Positions 8,254 to 15,737 of a stretch of 20,938 bases of DNA are shown piece after piece (within the stretch, counting starts at the first letter, position 1; the number at the start of each line of letters is the position of its first letter). The position numbers were made by a program, and so were the translations under genes. The notes under the pieces are model-generated. The model saw nothing but the letters and a program-made list of their open reading frames with translations. It made no database searches and was not told the DNA's origin. The stretch is taken from the NCBI GenBank assembly GCA_964625225.1, contig CAZVAR010000059.1, positions 1 to 20,938 of the forward strand, read 5' to 3'. Source of the DNA: CAZVAR01 sp964625225 (GTDB lineage Bacteria > Pseudomonadota > Alphaproteobacteria > JAJUGE01).

Positions 8254-9294
8254 CTATTTCAAGCTAGCGACTGCCTTCTCGGCATACTCGTTGGTCCACG
8301 CCTTCTCGACCAGTTCGGGGTCGATCGGCTGCTTCTCGAACTCGTTCATGAAATCGACCACGGTCTTGATCATCTTCGGCTCGATCACGATCGACTTCGG
8401 GAAGGCCGGGAGAGTCGTCTCCCAGGTATAATCGTAGAGTTCCTTGCCGGTCTTCTGGTGATAGCCGGCATGGACGGCGTCACGCGCTTTCTCCGTCAGC
8501 TGCGGGTCGTGCAACGTGTCGAGCGCTCGCTGGACCGCGCGGAGATAACGGACCGCCAGATCGCTGTTCTGCGCGAGCCATGGCTCGCGTGCGATTTGGC
8601 CGATATAGAAGAAGCCGTCGAGGGCTTCCACCTCGCCGCGGCTCGTGTGCAGGAACATGATCGCGCCGTGGTTCTTGACGGCATTCTCGGCGACGGGAGC
8701 GGAGTGGGTGAAGCCGTCGATCCGGCCCTGGATCAGCGCAGCGGTCATCGCATCACCGGTCCCGAGGGCGGTGATGGTCAGATCCCGGTTCGGGTCGAGG
8801 CCAGCTTCCCGGGCCAGGAAACGCACGACCTGGTCGGTGCCGCTGCCGGCCGAGGTAACGGCGACGGTCATACCTTTCAACGCCTTCAGTTTGTCTTGAT
8901 ACGAGCTTTTCTCGGTGATGCCGTGCTTCTTGGCCCAGTCCCCCGCCATGGCGAAATTGCTGCCGAACTGGGTCATGCTGGCACCAAACACCATCACGTC
9001 GGTGCCCTTGGAACGCGCCCGGAAGGCGGAGGACGGCACCCCTACATAAATGTCCGCATCGCCGCCGATGATCGCCGCCAGCGCCTTTGAGCCGCCACCG
9101 GTCGTCGTAATGGTGGCATCGATGCCCTCTTCCTCGAAATAGCCTAGCTCTTTGGCGGCGAGGACGGGCAGATAGAGGAAGCCCGTGCTCGACATCACGA
9201 TGTCGAGATCGTCCGCCGCCTGTGCCCGACCGGGAAGCTGTGTCACCAGCAGGGCTGCACCGGCGAGCAGTGCCATCCAGATCCGTTTCCGCAT
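8254..9294 (-). CDS. ABC transporter periplasmic substrate-binding protein (SsuA/THI5-NMT1-like)
   Basis: This 346-residue protein starts with a clear Sec signal peptide: a basic start MRKR, a hydrophobic core, then AQA-A with likely cleavage near residue 26. The mature part has the SsuA/TauA/THI5-like layout: FLYLPVLAAKELGYFEEEGIDATI near the N-terminus, GGDADIYVG, and a domain-2 region with AVTSAGSGTDQVVRFLAREAGLDP. Such proteins capture sulfonates, nitrate, thiamine precursors, aromatic acids or amides for import. It is preceded by GAGAGGGG at good spacing and follows the permease gene by 26 bp. The ligand cannot be decided. The downstream acetyltransferase and carbon-nitrogen hydrolase hint at a nitrogen-containing compound. 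Confidence 0.92.
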   Translation of the reverse strand: MRKRIWMALLAGAALLVTQLPGRAQAADDLDIVMSSTGFLYLPVLAAKELGYFEEEGIDATITTTGGGSKALAAIIGGDADIYVGVPSSAFRARSKGTDVMVFGASMTQFGSNFAMAGDWAKKHGITEKSSYQDKLKALKGMTVAVTSAGSGTDQVVRFLAREAGLDPNRDLTITALGTGDAMTAALIQGRIDGFTHSAPVAENAVKNHGAIMFLHTSRGEVEALDGFFYIGQIAREPWLAQNSDLAVRYLRAVQRALDTLHDPQLTEKARDAVHAGYHQKTGKELYDYTWETTLPAFPKSIVIEPKMIKTVVDFMNEFEKQPIDPELVEKAWTNEYAEKAVASLK

Positions 9295-9320
9295 GACGTT
9301 TCCCCTCTCTTCGGTTTATC

Positions 9321-10148
9321 TCAGATCGTAACCTCGCGGTCGGCCTCGGCCGATTTCCACGGCATCACCTTCACTTCGGCGCGCTTGACCGCAGTGTTGA
9401 GAGCGAAGGCCAGTATCATGATGGCGATCAGCGCGGCGAATACGCCGGCCGTGTCGAACTGGCCCTGGCTCTGGACCAGCAGGGCGCCGAGACCGCGATT
9501 GGATGCCATCAACTCCCCGACGATGGCGCCGATGAGCGCATATGGCACCGAGATCCGTAGCCCGGCGAACACCCAGGTCACTGCCGAGGGCAGCACTACC
9601 TTGGTAAGCACGTGCCGCTCGCCGGCCCCCATCAGGTACAGGATCGCGACCAACTCACGGCTGACGTTGCGTACCCCTGTGTAGGTGTTGAGAAACACCA
9701 GGAAGAACACGATGGCCGCCGTCAGCACGATCTTCATGTCCATGCCGATGCCGATCCAAAGGATGAACAACGGCGCCAGCGCCACCTTGGGCAGGCTGTA
9801 GAAGGCCATGATGAAGGGGTCGAGCAACTCGGCGAGAAACTGTGCCCGACCGAGCAGGACGCCGACCGACATGCCGATCGCACCACCGATCAGAAAGCCG
9901 AGAAACGCCTCGGTCGCGGTGATAGCGGCGTGATAGAACAGGCTGCCGTCGGCAATCCATTCGTATAGCGTACCGAAGATCGCACTCGGCCTGCTGATGA
10001 AGAACTCGGCGACGAGCCGGCCGGACGCCAGCTCCCAAGCGAGCAGGATCGTGATGAGTAGCCCGAGCCGCATCAACATCAGGCGTAGCGCCCGGGAGTC
10101 CCGCTTCGCCTCAGATGTATCCGCCGTGGTCGTCTGCACCGCCTCCAT
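9321..10148 (-). CDS. ABC transporter permease (SsuC/TauC-like)
   Basis: This 275-residue integral membrane protein has about six hydrophobic segments. The first follows a polar N-terminus of about 25 residues. The binding-protein-dependent transport signature (EAA loop, which docks on the ATPase) is visible as YLMGAGERHVLTKVVLPSAV, followed by FAGLRISVPYALIGAIVGE, typical of the nitrate/sulfonate/taurine permease family. The start at 10148 has GAGGAGG just upstream. It lies 11 bp after the ATPase stop codon, so ATPase, permease and binding protein form one leftward operon. A homodimer in the inner membrane is expected from the family. Confidence 0.93.
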   Translation of the reverse strand: MEAVQTTTADTSEAKRDSRALRLMLMRLGLLITILLAWELASGRLVAEFFISRPSAIFGTLYEWIADGSLFYHAAITATEAFLGFLIGGAIGMSVGVLLGRAQFLAELLDPFIMAFYSLPKVALAPLFILWIGIGMDMKIVLTAAIVFFLVFLNTYTGVRNVSRELVAILYLMGAGERHVLTKVVLPSAVTWVFAGLRISVPYALIGAIVGELMASNRGLGALLVQSQGQFDTAGVFAALIAIMILAFALNTAVKRAEVKVMPWKSAEADREVTI

Positions 10149-10159
10149 TGCGCTCCTCC

Positions 10160-10999
10160 TCAGCCGGCCTCCCCGCGCGTCTGTGCGAGCGTCGGGGCGA
10201 TCATGTCCCACAGCTCGGCCGTAAGCCCCACGAATTTCGTATCGTGGCGCAGCCGCAGGAGGTCGCGGTCGCGCGGCAGCGGGGACTCGACGATTCGACG
10301 GATCGTGCCCGGCCGCGGGCTGAACACCGCGACGCGGTCCGCGAGCGCAACGGCCTCGTCGAGATCGTGGGTCACGAACAGGATGGTCTTGCCGAGCCGC
10401 CGGCTGATGCTCAGCAGCTCCATTTGCATGTTGAGCCGAAGCTGCGCATCGAGCGCGGCGAACGGCTCGTCCATCAGCAGCGTCTCGGGGTCATAGGCAA
10501 GCAGACGTGCCAACGCGGTCCGCTTGCGCATACCACCGGAAAGCTGCGTAGGATAAGACTTCTCGAAGCCGGTCAAGCCGACCAGCTCCAGTAGCTGCTG
10601 TACGCGGTCGCGCGCCTCGCTACGCGGCGTACCGTTGATCTCCAGGGGAACCGAGATATTGCCGACCACGTCGCGCCAGGGCAGCAGGTGGTCGTTTTGC
10701 GTCATGTAGCCGGTTCGCAAATTGTAGCCGGTGACCTCGACGCCGTCATAGGCGACCGAGCCGTCGGTCGGCTGGAACAACCCTGCGGCCATGTTGAGCA
10801 GAGTAGATTTGCCGCATCCGGATGGGCCGACAAGAGTCACAAACTCGCCGCGCGTCACCGCTAGATTCACGCCTTCCACCGCGCGGACCGTCCGCTCTCG
10901 GGTCCTGAATGTCTTGCCGACGCCACGGAACTCGATCAACGGCGTGTCCTTCGGCGCCGCCGGGCTGCCGGTCTCAGTGCCGGTGCCGAACCCCTCCAT
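10160..10999 (-). CDS. ABC transporter ATP-binding protein (SsuB/TauB-like)
   Basis: This 279-residue cytoplasmic ATPase energises the importer encoded just downstream. All nucleotide-binding motifs are present: Walker A GPSGCGKST at residues 58-66, the Q-loop in YMTQNDHLLPW, signature LSGGMRKR, Walker B LLMDEPFAALD, and the H-loop in FVTHDLDEA. The C-terminal extension of about 40 residues is usual for the nitrate/sulfonate/taurine group. The start at 10999 (MEGFG) has GGGAG five bases upstream; an in-frame ATG at 11041 is less supported. It is the first gene of the leftward operon and is divergent from a small membrane-protein gene. An inverted repeat at 11062-11090 in the shared upstream region could be an operator. 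Confidence 0.93.
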   Translation of the reverse strand: MEGFGTGTETGSPAAPKDTPLIEFRGVGKTFRTRERTVRAVEGVNLAVTRGEFVTLVGPSGCGKSTLLNMAAGLFQPTDGSVAYDGVEVTGYNLRTGYMTQNDHLLPWRDVVGNISVPLEINGTPRSEARDRVQQLLELVGLTGFEKSYPTQLSGGMRKRTALARLLAYDPETLLMDEPFAALDAQLRLNMQMELLSISRRLGKTILFVTHDLDEAVALADRVAVFSPRPGTIRRIVESPLPRDRDLLRLRHDTKFVGLTAELWDMIAPTLAQTRGEAG

Positions 11000-11061
11000 G
11001 AACGCTCCCTGCCCATTGCGTCTTGGCCGGGCACGGCCCACCTGATGACCACCCGGCTAAT

Positions 11062-11090
11062 TACAGCCCTAAACTTGACTCGTGGCTGTA
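11062..11090. promoter_or_regulatory. inverted repeat, candidate operator upstream of the ABC operon
   Basis: Perfect 7-base arms TACAGCC and GGCTGTA are separated by 15 bases, in the gap between the ABC ATPase gene (starting 10999 leftward) and the small membrane-protein gene (starting 11194 rightward). The position suits a regulator-binding site. No regulator gene is adjacent. Confidence 0.3.
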
Positions 11091-11193
11091 GCTGCGGCAA
11101 GTGGCGACGCCCCGAAATGGACCCGGTGAGTCGTCGAAAGGACTAGCCTTGGCACGGGCGACCACGGCCGACAAGGCCGAACGAGGAACACAG

Positions 11194-11508
11194 ATGAACC
11201 GACCGGCCGGGCGCAATGGCGATGCAGAGAAGATCGAGGCCCGTCTGCCGCGGCCGGCGCGACGGTTCGTACGCGGGCTCCGTCGGCCCGGCATGCGCTG
11301 GATCCGACGGCCACTCGGCGTGCTTCTGGTCATCGGCGGCGTTCTCGGTTTCCTGCCGGTCTTGGGTTTCTGGATGGTCCCGTTCGGCCTCCTGCTGCTG
11401 GCGGAGGACTATCCGCCGCTGCAGCGGCCGATCCGACGCGCCGTCGTCGCATTCGAGCGTTCGTGGCGACGGATACGCCGTCGCTGGAGCGGTCGTCGGG
11501 TAAGGTAA
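11194..11508 (+). CDS. small membrane protein (PGPGW-like hypothetical)
   Basis: This predicted 104-residue protein has a basic N-terminal third, a hydrophobic stretch at residues 39-70 (two short membrane passes around GFLPVLGFWMVPFG), then a strongly basic, Arg-rich tail. The hydrophobic core followed by LLLLAEDYPPLQRPIRR resembles a family of short alphaproteobacterial membrane proteins, sometimes labelled PGPGW-like and sometimes misnamed tryptophan synthase beta-like. No function is known to me. The start at 11194 is preceded by GAGGA at about eight bases. An upstream in-frame start at 11101 would add 31 low-complexity residues. It is divergent from the ABC ATPase gene and appears to stand alone. 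Confidence 0.68.
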   Translation: MNRPAGRNGDAEKIEARLPRPARRFVRGLRRPGMRWIRRPLGVLLVIGGVLGFLPVLGFWMVPFGLLLLAEDYPPLQRPIRRAVVAFERSWRRIRRRWSGRRVR

Positions 11509-11548
11509 CCTGCCTCTGCACGCGAAACCGGCCGTGCAACGCACGACC

Positions 11549-11845
11549 CGTTCGGAATGTCGCGACGCGGCGCGAATTCGCATCAGCCTGTCGTCGCACA
11601 GATCGATGGTCACCGTGTCCGAAGCGCCATCATCATTGACGATCTCGGCGACATAGACACTGCCGTCGGCCGCCGGATCGAATGCATGGACGAATGCTGC
11701 TGCGCGAGCCGGTTCAGTAGGGTGCTCTCGGTAAGCGCCTGAACGGACTGCCCCGCGCCATGCGGCTGATGATGTATTCGCGCATGTCGGGCGACATATC
11801 GGCAAGAAGGTCCTGAGCTTCGCCCCGGTCCTGCAATGGTCTCAT
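11549..11845 (-). pseudogene. possible decayed small gene with frameshifts
   Basis: Read leftward from an ATG at 11845, one frame begins MRPLQDRGEAQDLLADMSPD and continues through MREYIISRMARG before a stop after about 43 codons. A second frame then reads VQALTESTLLNRLAQQ. A third continues as AFVHAFDPAADGSVYVAEIV and later TVTIDLCDDRLMRIRA. Each piece is protein-like with GC-rich third codon positions, which suggests one gene broken by one or two frameshifts (mutation or sequencing error). I do not recognise a family. No ribosome site precedes the ATG. The alternative is chance open frames in GC-rich DNA. Confidence 0.28.
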
Positions 11846-11945
11846 GCTCTGTGCTGCTGCGATCGCGGGAACGATCGAAATGCAGGGCATAGCCGGGATC
11901 AGGAGATGGTATATCCGTTATCCTCCTCCTCCCGTGCAGGCTAAA

Positions 11946-11959
11946 CTACCTGCAGGTAG
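11946..11959. repeat. perfect 14-bp palindrome
   Basis: CTACCTGCAGGTAG is its own reverse complement. It lies in the gap about 70 bp beyond the 3' end of the alpha/beta hydrolase gene. It is the right size for a dimeric regulator site, but no start codon of a trusted gene lies nearby. Confidence 0.5.
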
Positions 11960-11981
11960 CAGGACGATGTTCTCGGAGACC

Positions 11982-12011
11982 CGGGAGGCCTCCCGCAACA
12001 GGAGGTGTTGC
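11982..12011 (-). terminator. adjacent inverted repeats after the alpha/beta hydrolase, possible terminator
   Basis: Two inverted repeats abut about 20 bp after the leftward alpha/beta hydrolase stop. One is the palindrome CGGGAGGCCTCCCG at 11982-11995. The other is a 6-bp stem GCAACA / TGTTGC with a 5-base loop at 11995-12011. Their position suits transcript termination or 3' end protection, but no T-tract follows. Confidence 0.35.
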
Positions 12012-12030
12012 AATTCGTTCCGTGCTGGCC

Positions 12031-12855
12031 TCAGTCAAATCCACGAACGTCGCCGAGCAGCAATCGTGCGGCTTCCGGCGTTACCCGGCGATGGGAGTGG
12101 CCGACGCCCGGCAGGGTAACCAGCCGCCACGCAAACGGCACGCCGAGCCGAGCCGCCAACTCACGGGCATGATTATAGTAGGTGCGACCCCGCGCCAGCC
12201 GGTGCGCGCCTTGGCGCTGCGCCTCGGGAGTCTTCAGCAGCAGCGGCGCATCGGGGTCGGCATCGTCCTCGCCGAGGAGGATGGCGAGCTTACGCCCGAG
12301 CAGCCGGCGCAATGCGACATCGCCGACCGGCATCCCGCCCAGGCCATAGGGAAACCGTTCGGTCTCGTCGAGGAGGGTGTAACAGCCGGAATTGGCCGCA
12401 ACGACGGCCTCGGCCCGGCAGTCGGGCACAAAGGTCAGCAGCCGATGCACGAACTGGGCGCCGGCCGAATGGCCGAACAGAAGATAGCCCGCCCGGACGA
12501 TCCCGAGCTCCTCCCGGATGCGATCGAATAGTGCCTCGATGATGGCGAAGCTCCACCGATCCGGCGGCAACGGCCGGCGTTCGCGGTCGCGCATGTTGCC
12601 GACTTCGTACTCCCGCGCCGTCGGGAAGCTCGTCTTGCCGAACTCCGGGGCCAGCACCAGTGCGCCGTGCCGCTCGGCCGGCTCGATCCAGGCATCTCGA
12701 TAGGAGCGCCCGTTGCGGGCGGCACCGTGCAGCACGAACAGGACCGGCGCGTCCGCAGTCAACCGCGCCGGCCGATAGGTCCAGACCACGATCTCGACCG
12801 TCCCGGCGTCGCGCCGGGTCGAAAACCGGAACGAACCGGGACCGCGCTCGATCAC
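12031..12855 (-). CDS. alpha/beta hydrolase (poly(3-hydroxybutyrate) depolymerase / esterase-like)
   Basis: This 274-residue enzyme has the alpha/beta hydrolase fold. The oxyanion region is FVLHGAARNG at residues 40-49. The nucleophile is Ser130 in the elbow GHSAGAQF. An acidic loop LLGEDDADPD may supply the acid, and the catalytic His is in GVGHSHR near the C-terminus. There is no obvious signal peptide, so it is probably cytoplasmic. The start is GTG at 12855, preceded by AAGGAG at six bases. It follows the SUOX-fold protein gene by 57 bp on the same strand, and the two may belong to one transcription unit led by the dehydratase. The layout resembles feruloyl-esterase or PHB-depolymerase relatives; the substrate is unknown. 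Confidence 0.85.
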   Translation of the reverse strand: MIERGPGSFRFSTRRDAGTVEIVVWTYRPARLTADAPVLFVLHGAARNGRSYRDAWIEPAERHGALVLAPEFGKTSFPTAREYEVGNMRDRERRPLPPDRWSFAIIEALFDRIREELGIVRAGYLLFGHSAGAQFVHRLLTFVPDCRAEAVVAANSGCYTLLDETERFPYGLGGMPVGDVALRRLLGRKLAILLGEDDADPDAPLLLKTPEAQRQGAHRLARGRTYYNHARELAARLGVPFAWRLVTLPGVGHSHRRVTPEAARLLLGDVRGFD

Positions 12856-12912
12856 CGCGGGCTCCTTCTCCGATCCGAGGCCAAATCGGGTCGCGACGCC
12901 CTTCGGATGCCG

Positions 12913-13482
12913 CTATCGGCTGGCTCCTTCGGGAACGCGGATATGGGTCACGCCCCAGACCCATTTCGCGTCATCTTCCTCGGCGAGCTCCGGAAAGTCG
13001 TCGCGCGGGTAGATCACCCAGGCGGGACCGGCGCCACCGAGCGGAAGCCAGCGCCCGTCCATCTTCAGCGCCAGAATGACCGGGTACTTCGTAAGGTCGC
13101 TATAGGGAATCTCGGCCGCATAACCGTCGAGGGCCACCGGCTGCACCATGCCTCCCTCGACCCCGGCCGCCGCCAGCACGTCTTTCAGCAACGGTCCCTC
13201 GAATCGGTGCGCCGACGGCCAACCCGGATACCCGACCATGATTTCGTGCATCCCGAGCTTCTCCAGGGCCGCGCGGTCGAACGCCATCGCCCGGTCGAAC
13301 TGCGTTCCCTGAAACGCCAGGAGCTTGTCGGCGAAAGGATCGAACGGGCCCCGATTGCTGCGGCCCACCTCCCCGGTGATCGTCAGGATCACGGGTCCGT
13401 CGGGCGGCGGCGACTCCTGCGCAGCGACCACAGTGGCGGTCAGTAGTCCAAACGAGAGCACCGCGGCATAGAGGCAGCGCAT
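12913..13482 (-). CDS. secreted SUOX-fold (molybdopterin-dependent oxidoreductase-like) protein
   Basis: This 189-residue protein has a signal peptide (MRCLYAAVLSF..., cleavage probable after VVAA near residue 21). The mature domain resembles the small sulfite-oxidase/YedY-type molybdopterin domain: LTITGEVG, then AFDRAALEKLG, HRFEGPLLKDVLAAAGV, AEIPYSDL, and a closing WVWGVTHIRV. The only cysteine is Cys3 in the signal peptide, so the cysteine that ligates molybdenum in true enzymes is missing. It may bind no cofactor, or act as a binding or structural protein. The start at 13482 was chosen for the signal peptide, with GGAG nine bases upstream. It lies 31 bp after the dehydratase gene. Confidence 0.78.
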   Translation of the reverse strand: MRCLYAAVLSFGLLTATVVAAQESPPPDGPVILTITGEVGRSNRGPFDPFADKLLAFQGTQFDRAMAFDRAALEKLGMHEIMVGYPGWPSAHRFEGPLLKDVLAAAGVEGGMVQPVALDGYAAEIPYSDLTKYPVILALKMDGRWLPLGGAGPAWVIYPRDDFPELAEEDDAKWVWGVTHIRVPEGASR

Positions 13483-13513
13483 CCGAACACACTCCGTAGA
13501 ATTGGGCCGTGGG

Positions 13514-15244
13514 TCAGAAGATCTTGGGATCCGGCGTCGGCGCGCCGGCATGCAGGAAATCGAAGTCGCACCCTTGGTCGGCCTGGGTGACGTGGCGAAG
13601 CCAGAGGGCGCCATAGCCGCGGCCGTAGGCCGGAGGCGGCGGGCGCCAAGCCTCGCGGCGATGGGTCAGTTCCGCGTCCGGTACGTCGAGGTGCAGCCGC
13701 CGGCGTTCCACGTCAAGCTCGATCGGGTCACCGTCACGGACCAGGGCGAGCGGCCCGCCGGCCGCAGCCTCCGGCGCGACGTGGAGGACGCAGGCCCCGT
13801 AGCTGGTGCCGCTCATGCGCGCATCGGAGATCCGCACCATGTCGCGCACGCCCTGGCGCAGCAGCTTCTTCGGGATCGGAAGCTGTCCCCATTCCGGCAT
13901 GCCCGGTCCGCCGAGCGGCCCGGCATTCTGAAGGACCAATACCGAGTCCGCGGTAACGGCGAGGCTCTCGTCGTCGATCCGCGCGTACATGTCCTCGATG
14001 CTGCGGAACACGACGGCCGGCCCGCGGTGCTGCAGCAGATGGGGCTCGGCCGCAGTCGGCTTGATGATGGCACCGTCCGGAGCGAGATTGCCCCGCAGCA
14101 CCGCCGTACCGCCGGTCGGCGACAGCGGGTTGTCCCGGCTACGGATCACCTCGTCGTTGAAACTCTCCGCACCGGCGATGTTCTCGCCCAGCGTGCGACC
14201 GTTGACGGTGCGGCAGGTCGGGTCCAGCAGGTCGACGATCCGCGCCAGCAGTGCCCGCAAGCCACCGGCGTAGTAGAAGTCCTCCATCAGATACGTGCCG
14301 GCCGGCTTCAGGTTCGCCAAGACCGGCGTACGCCGCGAGATCGCGTCGAAGCGCTCCAGCGGCAGCCGGATTCCGGCGCGGCCCGCCATCGCGATTAAAT
14401 GGATGATCGCGTTGGTGGACCCCGACAGGGCCATGTCCACGGTGATCGCATTGTCGAAGGCGGCCGGCGTGAGCAGATCGGAGGGCTTCAAGTCCTCCCA
14501 CACCATCTCGACGATACGGCGGCCGCTGCGCGAAGCCATCATGGAATGGGTGGAGTCCACGGCCGGTATGGAAGAGGCACCGGGTAACGTCAGGCCGAGC
14601 GCCTCCGCCAGCGACATCATGGTCGAGGCCGTGCCCATTGTCATACAGGTCCCGGCCGAGCGCGCAATTCCCTCCTCCAGCTCCTGCCAGGCGCTATCGG
14701 CCAAGTTACCGGCGCGCCGCTCTGCCCAGTATTTCCAGACGTCGGTTCCGGAGCCGAGAGTCTCGCCTCTCCAATGGCCGCGGAGCATCGCCCCGGCCGG
14801 CACGAAGATCGTCGGCAGATCAGCGCTGATGGCACCCATCAGCAGGCCGGGCGTGGTCTTGTCGCAGCCTCCCAGCAGCACGCAGCCATCCACCGGCTGC
14901 GAGCGCAGCAACTCCTCGGTCTCCATCGCGAGAAAATTGCGGTACATCATCGAGGTTGGCTTGGTCATCTGCTCGCCGACCGACATGGCCGGAAGCTCGA
15001 CCGGGAAGCCGCCGGCCTGCCACACGCCCCGCTTCACCTCCTCGGCGCGCTGGCGCAGGTGGCTGTGACAGGTGTTGGTCTCGCTCCAGGTATTGACGAT
15101 GCCGATGACGGGTTTGCCGACAAAGTCCTCGCGCGCGTAGCCCATTTCCATCATCCGCGAGCGATGCCCGAAGGCACGCAGCGTGTCGACGCCGAACCAA
15201 CGGTGGCTGCGCAGCTCTTCGGCTTTCCTGCGGCGCACGGACAT
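13514..15244 (-). CDS. IlvD/Edd family dehydratase, L-arabinonate dehydratase-type
   Basis: This 576-residue iron-sulfur dehydratase removes water from a 2,3-dihydroxy acid to give a 2-keto-3-deoxy acid. Three cysteines suited to bind a [2Fe-2S] cluster are Cys59 (NTWSETNTCHSH), Cys127 (GGCDKTTPG, next to Lys129) and Cys200 (SAGTCMTMGTASTM). These positions match what I recall for the rhizobial L-arabinonate dehydratase. The catalytic serine region is DARMSGTSYG near residue 478. Length and motifs favour a sugar-acid dehydratase over branched-chain amino-acid IlvD. The start at 15244 (MSVRRRK) has AGAGG upstream. No sugar transporter, lactonase or aldolase gene lies beside it, so the substrate (arabinonate, fuconate, xylonate or another acid) is open. 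Confidence 0.9.
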   Translation of the reverse strand: MSVRRRKAEELRSHRWFGVDTLRAFGHRSRMMEMGYAREDFVGKPVIGIVNTWSETNTCHSHLRQRAEEVKRGVWQAGGFPVELPAMSVGEQMTKPTSMMYRNFLAMETEELLRSQPVDGCVLLGGCDKTTPGLLMGAISADLPTIFVPAGAMLRGHWRGETLGSGTDVWKYWAERRAGNLADSAWQELEEGIARSAGTCMTMGTASTMMSLAEALGLTLPGASSIPAVDSTHSMMASRSGRRIVEMVWEDLKPSDLLTPAAFDNAITVDMALSGSTNAIIHLIAMAGRAGIRLPLERFDAISRRTPVLANLKPAGTYLMEDFYYAGGLRALLARIVDLLDPTCRTVNGRTLGENIAGAESFNDEVIRSRDNPLSPTGGTAVLRGNLAPDGAIIKPTAAEPHLLQHRGPAVVFRSIEDMYARIDDESLAVTADSVLVLQNAGPLGGPGMPEWGQLPIPKKLLRQGVRDMVRISDARMSGTSYGACVLHVAPEAAAGGPLALVRDGDPIELDVERRRLHLDVPDAELTHRREAWRPPPPAYGRGYGALWLRHVTQADQGCDFDFLHAGAPTPDPKIF

Positions 15245-15397
15245 GACGGCCTCTGCTCGGACTGCGGGACCGACAGTGTAGCGCGTCGGTTCCGGGCGCG
15301 GAATCACGGAAGGGGCCCGGCATGGCTTGAGCCCCTCCCTGGTGCCCACCCGACCACCCGATCCAGCAGCGGGATTGCCGGGTCGAAGCCGACCGGG

Positions 15398-15697
15398 TCA
15401 GCGTCCGCCGCCACCCCCGCCGCCGGAACCGGCTCCACCGCTGCCAGATCCGGTCATGTCGCGGCCCATTGTCCCGGTTGCGGAGCCTTCTGTATTACCC
15501 CGTACGGTGTCGTTGACGCCGCTCTTGGTGGACCCATGCGCACCACCGCTCTGGTCGGAGGCACCGCCGGGCGTATTGCCCGTCGTGACCGCCGGCACCG
15601 TGTCCCCGGCCGATCGGCCGGTTGCCCCCGGCGCCCTGGCGCCTACGTCCCGAGGCTCCCACGAAAGCCGACCGAAGGGGCGAAGGTTCCTCGCCAT
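15398..15697 (-). CDS. possible small Gly/Thr/Ser-rich low-complexity protein
   Basis: This leftward frame encodes up to 99 residues. Residues 30-75 are rich in Gly, Thr, Asp and Asn (GNTPGGASDQ, GSTKSGVNDTVRGNT), and the C-terminus is a glycine run (GSGGAGSGGGGGGGR). The composition resembles small secreted or cell-surface alphaproteobacterial proteins of unknown function, but I see no signal peptide and no ribosome site at the ATG at 15697. The opposite strand in this region reads proline-rich and looks like a shadow. It lies 40 bp after the DUF1489 gene on the same strand. The true start may differ, and it could be non-coding. Confidence 0.38.
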   Translation of the reverse strand: MARNLRPFGRLSWEPRDVGARAPGATGRSAGDTVPAVTTGNTPGGASDQSGGAHGSTKSGVNDTVRGNTEGSATGTMGRDMTGSGSGGAGSGGGGGGGR

Positions 15698-15737
15698 TCG
15701 AGGCTGCCCGGCCGGAGACGCCCTTCGGCTAACGACC

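Larger units (their letters stand above)
11509..12030. other. 522-bp gap without a convincing intact gene
   Basis: This is the longest stretch without a gene I trust. It contains leftward reading frames that look like fragments of a broken small gene (about 11549-11845) and, nearer the alpha/beta hydrolase end, a cluster of perfect inverted repeats at 11946-12011. I see no RNA gene or insertion sequence in it. Confidence 0.6.

Noticed and set aside
11143..11805. Leftward 220-codon open frame
   Set aside because: It is antisense to the small membrane-protein gene for half its length. Only its first part is protein-like and is reported as a possible decayed gene.
13502..14398. Rightward 298-codon open frame
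   Set aside because: It lies opposite the iron-sulfur dehydratase, whose cysteine motifs are intact; the composition is Arg/Ala/Gly shadow-like.
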